A stretch of 64,000 bases of DNA from Chitinophagaceae bacterium (GTDB lineage: Bacteria > Bacteroidota > Bacteroidia > Chitinophagales > UBA10324), in contig CANJII010000004.1 of NCBI GenBank assembly GCA_947474435.1, positions 62,001 to 126,000 on the forward strand, in the 5' to 3' direction. The position numbers and the translations under genes are program-made. Shown piece by piece: positions 1-7,082 of the stretch; positions within the stretch are counted from its first letter, which is position 1; the number at the start of each line of letters is the position of its first letter. Under the pieces are notes generated by a model. The model had not been told where the DNA came from, searched no databases, and was given only the letters and a program-made list of their open reading frames with translations.

Positions 1-645
1 AGATAAAATTTTATCAGCAGAAATTTTGTTTGAGTCAAATAAATTTAAATCAACACAACAGGGAATTACATCTATGATTAATGGTTTACCAGAATTGATT
101 TTCCAGGTTAGAATTTCTTGCTTCGCATTTTCGGTCAATGAAATAATACTATCCGCCTCAGCTAAAAAATGTTTTTCTTTTTTCTTGAAGTAGTTAAAAA
201 TTATTTTGAACAACGGATTTTTCAAATTCCATAATCCGCCTTCCACCCGTTCATCAGCCCAAAATCCTCGCATGTCGAAAATGAATTTCAGTCCGAATTT
301 TTTTTTCAACCGCAATCCAACTAAAGCCGGTATGTAACTACGGCAATGAACTGCTTCAATTTTTCTTTCTTTCAATACGCGAACAGAAAGTTTATAAATT
401 GTACGGATATCCTGAATGGTAGATAATACAGGAGGCTTTTTTGTATAACTGACCGGGTACCAATCGATGCCCGATTCACTCAAGATATTTTGAATTTTGG
501 ATTGATCGTTTTTCCGTTCCGGTTTTTCACAACTGATAATTGAAATGCTGTGACCAAGTTTTGATAATCCCTGTAAATATGGAATCACCTGACTTTGCCC
601 GAGCGGGTCGGTCATTCCATCATATGATATATACAGAACATTCAA
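1..645 (-). CDS. Glycosyltransferase family 4, N-terminal part (cut by window edge)
   Basis: Reading the minus strand from 645 gives 215 open codons that run off the left edge, so only the acceptor-side Rossmann domain is present. It begins with a Leu codon followed by NVLYISYDGMTDPLGQSQ, a typical start for GT-B glycosyltransferases of cell-surface polysaccharide pathways. Further in come SLTENAKQEI and IPCCVDLNLFD, the inter-domain region of family GT4. The only start before an in-frame TAA at 658-660 is TTG at 645; homologues normally start exactly here. The ORF track missed it because it is incomplete. Sugar donor and acceptor cannot be told. The next gene on this strand is also a glycosyltransferase. 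Confidence 0.85.
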   Translation of the reverse strand, partial: MNVLYISYDGMTDPLGQSQVIPYLQGLSKLGHSISIISCEKPERKNDQSKIQNILSESGIDWYPVSYTKKPPVLSTIQDIRTIYKLSVRVLKERKIEAVHCRSYIPALVGLRLKKKFGLKFIFDMRGFWADERVEGGLWNLKNPLFKIIFNYFKKKEKHFLAEADSIISLTENAKQEILTWKINSGKPLIIDVIPCCVDLNLFDSNKISADKILS

Positions 646-765
646 GGTTGTAGTGAATTAGTTTTTGCATTATGGAACAGGAAAAAACAAACGGAGGATA
701 AACAGGAAAATGAATAAAGGACAATAAAAAATGTTTTTTGATTTTTCTGAAACATTAATTTATAG

Positions 766-2193
766 TTAAACAAGATTCCTTTTAAGCAAATATTTTTCAA
801 TCAGAAAACTTAAAAAATAAGCTGCCGGAATCAGCAATAAAATATCCGCGGGTAATAAAAATCGCATCTCAATATTTCTATAAACAAAAGACAGCGATAA
901 ATAAGAAAAAATAAAATAGAAAAGAATCAGGTTAAACAGAACTGGAATTTTTTTATTTCTTTGAAAATACAGCAACACTCCCGCAAACCCAATTAAAATA
1001 AGTATTGATCGATAACCAAATAATAAAGTAGAAAACAGATTTACCAATCTGCTGGATGGATTATATAAACCACTTTTAAATAAACATTTTTTTAGATTGC
1101 TTAATGGAACCCACACATAAAAATTCAGTTGATTATATTGTTTTTGGTTTTGAGTAAGCTCATTAAATAAAATTGAAATTTCTTGTGAGCAACTGCTGTC
1201 TTCAGGTAAATAACCGTTTCTGTAGCCAGCATTTTTCATAAAGGCATTAAACCCGAATCCACAATCATGACACATTTGTGCGACTTTATTCAACTTGACT
1301 GAATCTTCAGGTATTAAAAATGATGCTTTTGGCCACTCTGCTTTTTCCCCTTTCATTATTTGTGTCATCTGCGGATCCCAGTCGGTTTTAACTGAAAAAA
1401 TATAATCCCGAAATCCCATAATATCCTTATCCCAACAACCAACAGCGCTTAAATCCTGAGAAAACATTATAGTATCATGTAAAACAAAATTTCTTACTGG
1501 CCATAATCCATAAGAAAGAATAAAGGCAAAAGAAAATGGAAGGGCAAATTTTATAAACGCATAAACCGAGTTTCGATAATGAAATAACATGGCCAGTAAG
1601 GCTGCCGGAAAAAAGAAAATAATTTGCAATCTGGTAAGCGTTGCAATACCTATGAATAATCCGCTAAAAAAATAATGTGCTTTTAATTTATCGTTTACAA
1701 AAAACCAGGTACCCGCTAACAAGAAAAAAACACTGGTTGTTTCGGCATAAATTATTGGAGCCCAAACTATGCTGAATGGATAAAAGGTATAAAGAATTGC
1801 TGCGCTGATTGAAAAAATTTTATTAAAGAAAACGCGGTTAACAATTTTATAAATAAGATAAATGCTTGCTGTATCTAATAATAATTGTGCCCAGACAATT
1901 AACTTATAGGCAAGCAAAATATTTTTTCCTGAAAGCAAATAAAACAATCCAATAAAAAATGAGTAACCCGGCGGTCGGAAAAAATATCCGGTTGGTTCAT
2001 TTAAATCAACGGAATAAGTTCCATGTTCAATTAAATTGATAATGCTTGTCACCCAGGTTGTTGTGTCGCCGCCAATACTGAACTCGGCTTTTCCATAATA
2101 AACTTTGCCCCCAAAAAAATAAAATAACACGCGAATCAAAAAGCCGAAAAGAATAATTATTGATAAGTGATTGTTTTTAAAAAACTGTTTCAT
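766..2193 (-). CDS. GT39-like (ArnT/PMT-type) membrane glycosyltransferase
   Basis: A 475-residue polytopic membrane protein with roughly ten or more hydrophobic segments. The N-terminal part has the layout of lipid-linked-sugar transferases of the dolichyl-phosphate-mannose/ArnT class: a first membrane helix, a periplasmic loop with GGDTTTW, then RPPGYSFFIGLFY, the hallmark RPPGYP-like motif of GT39/GT83-type enzymes. A Cys-containing periplasmic loop lies near residues 230-330. It probably moves a sugar from a polyprenyl-phosphate carrier to a lipid or protein acceptor on the outer face of the inner membrane. The acceptor is unknown. It is separated by 120 bases from the downstream GT4 gene, so co-transcription is possible. 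ATG start at 2193. Confidence 0.75.
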   Translation of the reverse strand: MKQFFKNNHLSIIILFGFLIRVLFYFFGGKVYYGKAEFSIGGDTTTWVTSIINLIEHGTYSVDLNEPTGYFFRPPGYSFFIGLFYLLSGKNILLAYKLIVWAQLLLDTASIYLIYKIVNRVFFNKIFSISAAILYTFYPFSIVWAPIIYAETTSVFFLLAGTWFFVNDKLKAHYFFSGLFIGIATLTRLQIIFFFPAALLAMLFHYRNSVYAFIKFALPFSFAFILSYGLWPVRNFVLHDTIMFSQDLSAVGCWDKDIMGFRDYIFSVKTDWDPQMTQIMKGEKAEWPKASFLIPEDSVKLNKVAQMCHDCGFGFNAFMKNAGYRNGYLPEDSSCSQEISILFNELTQNQKQYNQLNFYVWVPLSNLKKCLFKSGLYNPSSRLVNLFSTLLFGYRSILILIGFAGVLLYFQRNKKIPVLFNLILFYFIFSYLSLSFVYRNIEMRFLLPADILLLIPAAYFLSFLIEKYLLKRNLV

Positions 2194-2259
2194 CTGTGAT
2201 AAATAATTTTTGAGCCGAGTTCAAATGTCGTAAAGAATTTATTTCAATTTGTATTTCCA

Positions 2260-2988
2260 TTAATCATAAATTTCCTGATGAATATTCTTTGAGGAATAGT
2301 CCATGGTTTTCAATCTGATTTTTGCTTCATCAATCATTCCGCGCCAGCCGCACAAATAAAAATCAGCCGGTCGTTTATCAGCAAATTCATTTTCATACAA
2401 TTGGTGAATATGGCCTTTTGCTCCTTTATATTCTGCACTTTCTTCTTTTGATAAAACAAACCGATAATTGAAATGGGGAAATGCTTTTTGAAGTTGTTCC
2501 ATTTCTTCTCTGAACAAAACATCTTTCATAAATCGGGTTCCGAAAAAGAGAAAAATATTTTTATGTTGTTGATTGGTTTTTTCAAGATGTTGCAGCATGC
2601 TTCTGAAAGGAGTGATTCCGGTGCCGGTGCAAACAAAACAAATATCACTTTCAATTTTTTCAGGGAGCAGAAATTTCCCATGTGGCCCTTTGAAATTTAT
2701 CAGGTCGCCTTCTATAATTTCATTAAATAAATATTCTGAAGCTCTGCCACCCTTCAAATGCATAATCACTAATTCAAAAACATAATTGCCATTTGGCGAA
2801 GAGGCGATTGAATAACTTCGTAATCGGTCTTTCGGGTGTTCACCAATTGGTAAATCGAGTGTTACAAATTGACCGGCTTTAAAATCAAATGAATTCCCAT
2901 CTTGCACCTGTAACCAAAAATGTTTTATATCGGCAGTGAGTTCTGCAATTTTTATCACCTTTGCTTCGTGCCGGTTTTCATTTTTCAT
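2260..2988 (-). CDS. Ferredoxin-NADP reductase-type FAD/NAD(P) oxidoreductase
   Basis: A 242-residue two-domain flavin reductase. The N-terminal half is a beta-barrel FAD domain with RLRSYSIASSPN (the RxYS flavin motif). The C-terminal half is the pyridine-nucleotide domain with GTGITPFRSML, LFFGTR and YLCGWRGMIDEA. No [2Fe-2S] domain is attached, so it needs a separate electron partner, ferredoxin or flavodoxin. The family moves electrons between NAD(P)H and soluble carriers; the true partner cannot be read from the sequence. It is divergent from the YdcF-like gene, only 21 bases away, so the two share a regulatory gap. ATG start at 2988. Confidence 0.85.
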   Translation of the reverse strand: MKNENRHEAKVIKIAELTADIKHFWLQVQDGNSFDFKAGQFVTLDLPIGEHPKDRLRSYSIASSPNGNYVFELVIMHLKGGRASEYLFNEIIEGDLINFKGPHGKFLLPEKIESDICFVCTGTGITPFRSMLQHLEKTNQQHKNIFLFFGTRFMKDVLFREEMEQLQKAFPHFNYRFVLSKEESAEYKGAKGHIHQLYENEFADKRPADFYLCGWRGMIDEAKIRLKTMDYSSKNIHQEIYD

Positions 2989-3009
2989 TCCACAAATTCA
3001 ATCGCATAA

Positions 3010-3621
3010 ATGTATAAAAAGCTGTTACTCTTCATAGGCATCCCTGTTTTTGTTTTGCTGTTGCTTTTTCTTTTTCGGTTTTCATTGATGCGTGGAGCCG
3101 CAAATTTTTTAATCTGCGAAGATTCAACAGCTCCATCACAAATGCTTTTTGTTTTATCAGGTGCACCTACCGAGCGATCTGCCAAAGCAACTGAAATTTA
3201 TAAAAATGGTTTCTGCAAAAAATTGGTTTGCACGGGAGCTAATCATCCTCAGGATTTTGCCGCTTTAGGAATTGATTTAACTGAAGCTCAGTTAACCAAA
3301 AATGCATTGATTAAATTGACTGTTCCTGATTCCGCAATAACTTTATTAGAAGAAGGAACAAGCACAATGGAAGAATCAGATGCTATATTGAAATATTGTA
3401 CAGATAAAAAATTGAACAGCATTCAAATCGTTTCGTCAAAATTTCACACGCGAAGAGTGCGAAGTGTTTTCAAAGAAAAGTTCGCTGAAAAAAATATTGA
3501 AGTAAAAATTATTGGCGCACCTTCAACCGGATATGAAGAAAATAAATGGTGGGAAAGCGAGTATGGATTAATTGCATTGAACAATGAGTATGTTAAACTG
3601 ATATACTATTTGTTTAAGTAA
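3010..3621 (+). CDS. YdcF/SanA-like DUF218 membrane-anchored protein
   Basis: A 203-residue protein with one N-terminal membrane helix (about residues 4-25) and a DUF218 domain. Visible family signatures are MLFVLSGAPTERSAKATEIYKNG at the start of the domain, the acidic EEGTSTMEESDAI segment, and IVSSKFHTRRVRSVF near the end. Members such as E. coli SanA and YdcF act in envelope integrity, but their chemistry is not settled. The protein probably faces the periplasm. It starts 21 bases from the divergent FNR-like gene and is followed by the LemA operon after a 110-base gap. Confidence 0.75.
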   Translation: MYKKLLLFIGIPVFVLLLLFLFRFSLMRGAANFLICEDSTAPSQMLFVLSGAPTERSAKATEIYKNGFCKKLVCTGANHPQDFAALGIDLTEAQLTKNALIKLTVPDSAITLLEEGTSTMEESDAILKYCTDKKLNSIQIVSSKFHTRRVRSVFKEKFAEKNIEVKIIGAPSTGYEENKWWESEYGLIALNNEYVKLIYYLFK

Positions 3622-3731
3622 GCATCTTAATTTTTGGAAATTGAAAGCCACAGATTCATTCCGCCCTATAAACAATAAACAAAGATTCATTTCGTCTGCT
3701 TACTTTTAACCCAATAAAAAAATAAAAACAA

Positions 3732-4322
3732 ATGAACAGAACACTCATTACAGTTGGAATTATTGTCGCCATTATCCTGGTTATTTTTCTATGGATTCGC
3801 GGATTTAATAACACCATGGTTGTAAAGAATGAAAACACAGCTAAAATGTGGAGCAATGTGGAAAGCCAGTACCAGCGCCGCATGGATTTATTTACCAATG
3901 TGGTAAACACCATTAAAGGATCTGCAGATTTTGAAAAGTCAACACTTGAAGCTGTTATTGAAGCTCGCAGTCAGGCCACAAAAATTACTGTTGACCCGAC
4001 TAAATTGACTCCTGAATCTATTGAGCAATTTCAACAGGCGCAAAACAGTTTGAACTCATCGTTCAGCAAATTATTATTAGTAGTGGAACAATATCCTGTA
4101 CTTAAAACCACAGATGCATTCCGCGATTTTCAGGTGCAGATTGAAGGAACCGAAAACCGTATTAACAAAGCGCGCGACGATTTCAACGCCACTATACAGG
4201 AATACAATACTTATATCAAGTTGTTTCCCAACAGTTTTTTTGCAAAGATGTTTGGTTACAGCGAGAAAGGATATTTCAAAGCTGCTGCCGGAAGCGAGAA
4301 AGCGCCTGAAGTAAAATTCTGA
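3732..4322 (+). CDS. lemA: LemA family protein
   Basis: A 196-residue LemA protein: an N-terminal membrane helix (about residues 6-25), then a long helical bundle containing NTAKMWSNVESQYQRRMDLF and VVNTIKG, and the conserved end NSFFAKMFGYSEKGYF. LemA proteins are membrane-anchored helical-hairpin proteins of uncertain function that are very often encoded beside TPM-domain proteins. That is the case here: the stop TGA overlaps the ATG of the next gene, with a second TPM gene after it. The three form one operon. I infer a shared job in membrane or envelope maintenance, without direct evidence. Confidence 0.92.
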   Translation: MNRTLITVGIIVAIILVIFLWIRGFNNTMVVKNENTAKMWSNVESQYQRRMDLFTNVVNTIKGSADFEKSTLEAVIEARSQATKITVDPTKLTPESIEQFQQAQNSLNSSFSKLLLVVEQYPVLKTTDAFRDFQVQIEGTENRINKARDDFNATIQEYNTYIKLFPNSFFAKMFGYSEKGYFKAAAGSEKAPEVKF

Positions 4323-4774
4323 TGAGCGCAATTCCTTTTTTCAAGAAAAATATTTTCAGTAAGGCAGAAATTCAGCAGATTGCTGATGCGATAGCTGTTG
4401 CCGAGAAAAAAACTTCGGGAGAAATACGCTTGTATCTTGAACCAAAATGCAAAGTGGAGCCATTGCATCGTGCCGAAATTATTTTTCATGAATTGGGAAT
4501 GAATAAAACGGAAGCACATAATGGTGTGCTTATTTATTTAGCATACACCGATAAAAAATTTGCCATCTGCGGCGATCAGGCGATTTATGAAAAGTGCGGA
4601 CAATCGTTCTGGGATAATGTGAAGGAAGAAATGCAAAAACATTTTTTGAAAAAAGAAATATTGAAAGGGGTGTTGATAGCCATTGAAATGGCGGGTGATA
4701 AACTGCAAACTTATTTTCCTTACGACGGAAAGACGGACAAGAATGAATTATCAGATGCTCCAATTATAAAATGA
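4322..4774 (+). CDS. TPM-domain protein (cytosolic/short form)
   Basis: A 150-residue TPM (YgcG-type) domain protein without a signal peptide or membrane segment. The domain begins with IADAIAVAEKKTSGEIRLYLEP and continues with HNGVLIYLAYTDKKFAICGDQAIYEKCG, the usual core. TPM domains are alpha/beta folds found in bacterial and plastid proteins; the Arabidopsis member TLP18.3 acts in photosystem repair, while the bacterial role is poorly known. The start overlaps the lemA stop and the end overlaps the next TPM gene by 4 bases, so translation is likely coupled. This short soluble form presumably works on the inner side of the membrane, opposite the exported paralogue that follows. Confidence 0.85.
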   Translation: MSAIPFFKKNIFSKAEIQQIADAIAVAEKKTSGEIRLYLEPKCKVEPLHRAEIIFHELGMNKTEAHNGVLIYLAYTDKKFAICGDQAIYEKCGQSFWDNVKEEMQKHFLKKEILKGVLIAIEMAGDKLQTYFPYDGKTDKNELSDAPIIK

Positions 4775-5622
4775 TGAAGAAACTCAGTCTCACCCTGCCC
4801 TCTCCCAAGGAGAGGGTAATACAGATGCGAAAATATTTCGCGACTGTTTCTCTTCCCTTTGGGAAGAGATTAAGAGATGGGCTGTTGTTTGTTTTAGTTT
4901 TCTTCAGTGCAACAGTTCAGGCGCAGATACCTGAACGACCATCGCCTCCGCGATTAGTAAATGATTTTGCCGGAATGCTGAGTGCCGATGAAGTGGCATC
5001 GCTCGAAAAAAAAGTAGTGGATTATGATGACAGCACCAGCACACAAATTGCAATTGTAATTGTCAATAATTTAGACGGCGATGAAGCAGGCAACTATGCT
5101 TTTAAGTTAGGCGACAAGTGGGGAATTGGCCGGGCGCAAAAAAGTAACGGTATGTTGATTCTGATTTCGAAGGAAGACCGTAAAGCATTTATTGCCACCG
5201 GAAAAGGAATGGAAGGAGCCATTACCGATATACACTGCGATAGAATTGTAGAAAATATTATTGTCCCGAATTTTAAAAACAAAAATTATTACGAAGGACT
5301 GAATGGGGCGGTGGATGCCATAATAAAACTGGCGGCCGGTGAATTTGTAAACGATGTAACCAAGGAAAAGAAGCCACCCATTGGATTAATTATTCCAATC
5401 ATTATTATCATCATCATTGCAATAGCTGCACGAAATAATCGCAACAACAGAGGAGGTGGAGTAGTTGGCGGCGGCGGATGGATGGGCCCATTAATTTTAG
5501 GTAGCCTGATGAATAGTGGTCGCGGAGGTGGTGGATGGAGCAGCGGCGGAGGTGGAGGTGGTGGCTTCGGCGGTTTCGGTGGTGGTGGATTTGGCGGCGG
5601 TGGAGCGGGAGGCAGTTGGTGA
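4771..5622 (+). CDS. Exported TPM-domain protein with Gly-rich tail (YgcG-like)
   Basis: A 283-residue exported TPM protein. Layout: an unusually long N-terminal region, a hydrophobic core GLLFVLVFFSATVQA ending in a likely signal-peptidase site, the TPM domain (LVNDFAGMLSADEVASLEKK through GKGMEGAITD), a membrane helix PIGLIIPIIIIIIIAIAARN, and a C-terminal Gly/Ser-rich low-complexity tail that is common in this family. The first 35 or so residues are odd: they encode SLTLPSPKERV and VSLPFGKRLRDG, which correspond to palindromic DNA at 4798-4869. An internal ATG at 4825 also falls inside that element. Third gene of the lemA operon, followed by a terminator. Confidence 0.85.
   Translation: MMKKLSLTLPSPKERVIQMRKYFATVSLPFGKRLRDGLLFVLVFFSATVQAQIPERPSPPRLVNDFAGMLSADEVASLEKKVVDYDDSTSTQIAIVIVNNLDGDEAGNYAFKLGDKWGIGRAQKSNGMLILISKEDRKAFIATGKGMEGAITDIHCDRIVENIIVPNFKNKNYYEGLNGAVDAIIKLAAGEFVNDVTKEKKPPIGLIIPIIIIIIIAIAARNNRNNRGGGVVGGGGWMGPLILGSLMNSGRGGGGWSSGGGGGGGFGGFGGGGFGGGGAGGSW
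4798..4869. repeat. Cluster of three perfect hairpins inside the TPM signal-peptide region
   Basis: Three inverted repeats lie in 72 bases: 4798-4816 (8-bp arms, 3-base loop, CCCTCTCC/GGAGAGGG), 4827-4841 (6-bp arms, GCGAAA/TTTCGC) and 4849-4869 (9-bp arms, TCTCTTCCC/GGGAAGAGA). They are read in frame as part of the exported TPM protein. The translated words LTLPSPKER and LPFGK resemble peptides that I recall from palindromic mini-elements scattered through bacterial genomes. Insertion into the gene is an inference from the abnormal N-terminus. Confidence 0.65.
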
Positions 5623-5654
5623 GATGGAAATGAAAAACTAAAATATTGAAATTG

Positions 5655-5684
5655 AAAAGGCGGAAAATTTTTTCCGCCTTTTTT
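5655..5684 (+). terminator. Rho-independent terminator of the lemA-TPM operon
   Basis: An almost perfect inverted repeat AAAAGGCGGAAAA / TTTTCCGCCTTTT with a two-base loop is followed by a T run, 32 bases after the TPM stop codon. It ends just before the left end of the insertion sequence, so the element did not disturb the operon. Confidence 0.8.
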
Positions 5685-5692
5685 CATTTGAA

Positions 5693-5716
5693 TGTCTCAT
5701 CCTGAAATAAGTTGAC
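5693..5716 (+). repeat. Left terminal inverted repeat of the IS3 element
   Basis: TGTCTCATCCTGAAATAAGTTGAC pairs with the right end at 19 of 24 positions. The three bases before it are GAA, the left copy of the target duplication. Confidence 0.8.
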
Positions 5717-5734
5717 ACAAAAACAACTTATCAA

Positions 5735-6130
5735 ATGGAACTGAAAGAGAATCAACAACAAAGACGAAGTCAACGCGACTACACAATGGGCTTTAAATTA
5801 GCAGTGGTTGACGAAGTCGAAAAAGGCGAGCTAACTTACAAGCGAGTTCAAAGCAAGTATGGTATTCAAGGTCGCAGTACTGTATTGGTATGGCTCAGAA
5901 AATTAGGTACTTTAGATTGGTCAAAACCTAAAGCACACTTTGTGTCAACACCAAAACAAAAAACACCGGACCAGCGAATCAAAGAGTTGGAGGCAGCTCT
6001 GCAGCAAGAGCGCGATAAAAATTTATTGCTCAACACGATTGTAGAAATTGCAGAGAAGCAATACGGAATCAGTATCCGAAAAAAATCTTTCCCCAGGCAG
6101 CCACGCAACTCCATCAAACAGGAAAACTAA
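5735..6130 (+). CDS. IS3-family transposase OrfA (HTH protein)
   Basis: A 131-residue OrfA with a basic helix-turn-helix (RDYTMGFKLAVVDEVEKGEL, then a recognition region around GIQGRSTVLVWLRK) and a C-terminal heptad-rich coiled coil (RIKELEAALQQERDKNLLL). In IS3 elements OrfA binds the terminal repeats and, when fused to OrfB by -1 frameshifting, forms the transposase. The slippery sequence is 45 bases before its stop codon. ATG start 18 bases after the left inverted repeat. Confidence 0.9.
   Translation: MELKENQQQRRSQRDYTMGFKLAVVDEVEKGELTYKRVQSKYGIQGRSTVLVWLRKLGTLDWSKPKAHFVSTPKQKTPDQRIKELEAALQQERDKNLLLNTIVEIAEKQYGISIRKKSFPRQPRNSIKQEN
6079..6085 (+). promoter_or_regulatory. -1 programmed frameshift site (A7) joining OrfA and OrfB
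   Basis: A run of seven A lies in the phase A_AAA_AAA relative to the orfA frame, the classic slippery heptamer. After a -1 slip, translation continues IFPQAATQLHQTGKL and then SKSCQLFGLSRQSHY without a stop into the catalytic part of OrfB. Confidence 0.8.
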
Positions 6131-6870
6131 GTCTGAGTAAATCCTGTCAGCTGTTTGGGTTAAGCAGACAATCGCATTATCAAAAACGAAAACGACAATG
6201 CGCGCAAATAGAAATTTGTGCAGAAGTAAAACAACTGGTGCTGAACAAACGAAAGTTCATGCCTCGGTTAGGCACAAGAAAACTTTACTATCTGTTGGAA
6301 AAAGAATTCAAACAACAACAACTCAAAGTCGGGCGCGATAAACTCTTCAGTTTCCTTCGACACGAACACTTACTGATAAAACCATTGAAGAACTATACGA
6401 AAACAACTTTCTCCAAGCACTGGTTGCACAAGCATCCCAACTTGGTAAAAGGCAGACATGCGCAAGCAGTCGAACGCTTGTGGGTGAGCGACATTACTTA
6501 TTTGAAAACCAAACAAGGCAATAGTTATCTGTCGTTAGTAACGGATGCAGCGAGCAGAAAAATAATGGGCTATCATTTAAGTTCAGATTTAAAAACAGAA
6601 GGAGTTATGCGCGCATTGCAAATGGCATTGCGAAACAGAACTTATCAGCATCCGCTCATCCATCATTCGGACCGTGGACTACAATACTGTGCAGATGAAT
6701 ACCAGCAATTACTTCAAAGAAATAATTTAATTACCAGTATGACTGATGGATACGACTGCTATCAAAATGCATTAGCAGAAAGAATCAATGGCATCTTAAA
6801 AACTGAATTCCTGCTGCACACTTATGAGGATATCCATCAGGCAGAAAAAGTAATTGCACAAAGCATATGA
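6085..6870 (+). CDS. IS3-family transposase OrfB (DDE integrase domain), C-terminally truncated
   Basis: The frame is open from the slippery site and encodes SKSCQLFGLSRQSHY, then an rve integrase core with WVSDITY (first Asp), HHSDRGLQY (second Asp) and ALAERINGILKTEF (Glu), the DDE triad. OrfB is made as part of an OrfAB fusion and cuts and joins the element's ends. The last part is damaged: a TGA at 6868 is followed in frame by IYNSMRPHTSL, a TAA, then MKTPNQVHAQ, which is the normal end of such proteins. Both stops could come from C-to-T changes. The ORF track starts it at a GTG (6238), but upstream sequence is clearly homologous. Probably non-functional or reduced. Confidence 0.8.
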   Translation: MFPQAATQLHQTGKLSLSKSCQLFGLSRQSHYQKRKRQCAQIEICAEVKQLVLNKRKFMPRLGTRKLYYLLEKEFKQQQLKVGRDKLFSFLRHEHLLIKPLKNYTKTTFSKHWLHKHPNLVKGRHAQAVERLWVSDITYLKTKQGNSYLSLVTDAASRKIMGYHLSSDLKTEGVMRALQMALRNRTYQHPLIHHSDRGLQYCADEYQQLLQRNNLITSMTDGYDCYQNALAERINGILKTEFLLHTYEDIHQAEKVIAQSI

Positions 6871-6949
6871 ATTTATAATTCCATGCGTCCGCACACTTCA
6901 CTATAAATGAAAACACCTAATCAAGTTCACGCACAAAATAATCGAACAG

Positions 6950-6994
6950 AAAAAAAATCCTCCAAACCTTTGGAGGGTTTGGAGGATTTTTTTT
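6950..6994. terminator. Strong bidirectional terminator hairpin inside the IS right end
   Basis: A perfect 19-bp stem (A8-TCCTCCAAACC / GGTTTGGAGGA-T8) with a seven-base loop. The A and T runs make it work as an intrinsic terminator on either strand, insulating the IS from neighbouring transcription. Confidence 0.8.
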
Positions 6995-7017
6995 CTTCGC
7001 ACTTGCTTTAAATAACA

Positions 7018-7041
7018 GTCAACTTATTTTAGGGCGACTCA
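7018..7041 (-). repeat. Right terminal inverted repeat of the IS3 element
   Basis: Read on the minus strand this is TGAGTCGCCCTAAAATAAGTTGAC. The following three bases are GAA, the right copy of the target duplication. Confidence 0.8.
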
Positions 7042-7082
7042 GAAAGTAAAATTTACAATTCACTATTTACAATTCACATTAT

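Larger units (their letters stand above)
5693..7041 (+). mobile_element. IS3-family insertion sequence, 1349 bp
   Basis: The element starts TGTCTC and ends with the complement of TGAGTC. Terminal inverted repeats match at 19 of 24 positions, including a solid run of 12 (AAATAAGTTGAC). A 3-bp direct repeat GAA flanks it at 5690-5692 and 7042-7044, the target-duplication size expected of IS3 elements. Inside are orfA, a slippery A7 run, orfB in the -1 frame and a hairpin near the right end. The DDE catalytic residues are present but the last part of orfB holds two stop codons, so this copy may be inactive. It sits between the lemA operon terminator and the convergent S46 peptidase gene. Confidence 0.9.

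Noticed and set aside
5289-5687. Minus-strand 132-aa Pro-rich ORF
   Set aside because: It is the antisense image of the Gly-rich tail of the exported TPM protein and overlaps its terminator.
5693-7041. Genomic island around the IS element
   Set aside because: Neighbouring genes are ordinary Bacteroidota genes, no integrase, att repeats or tRNA target are visible.
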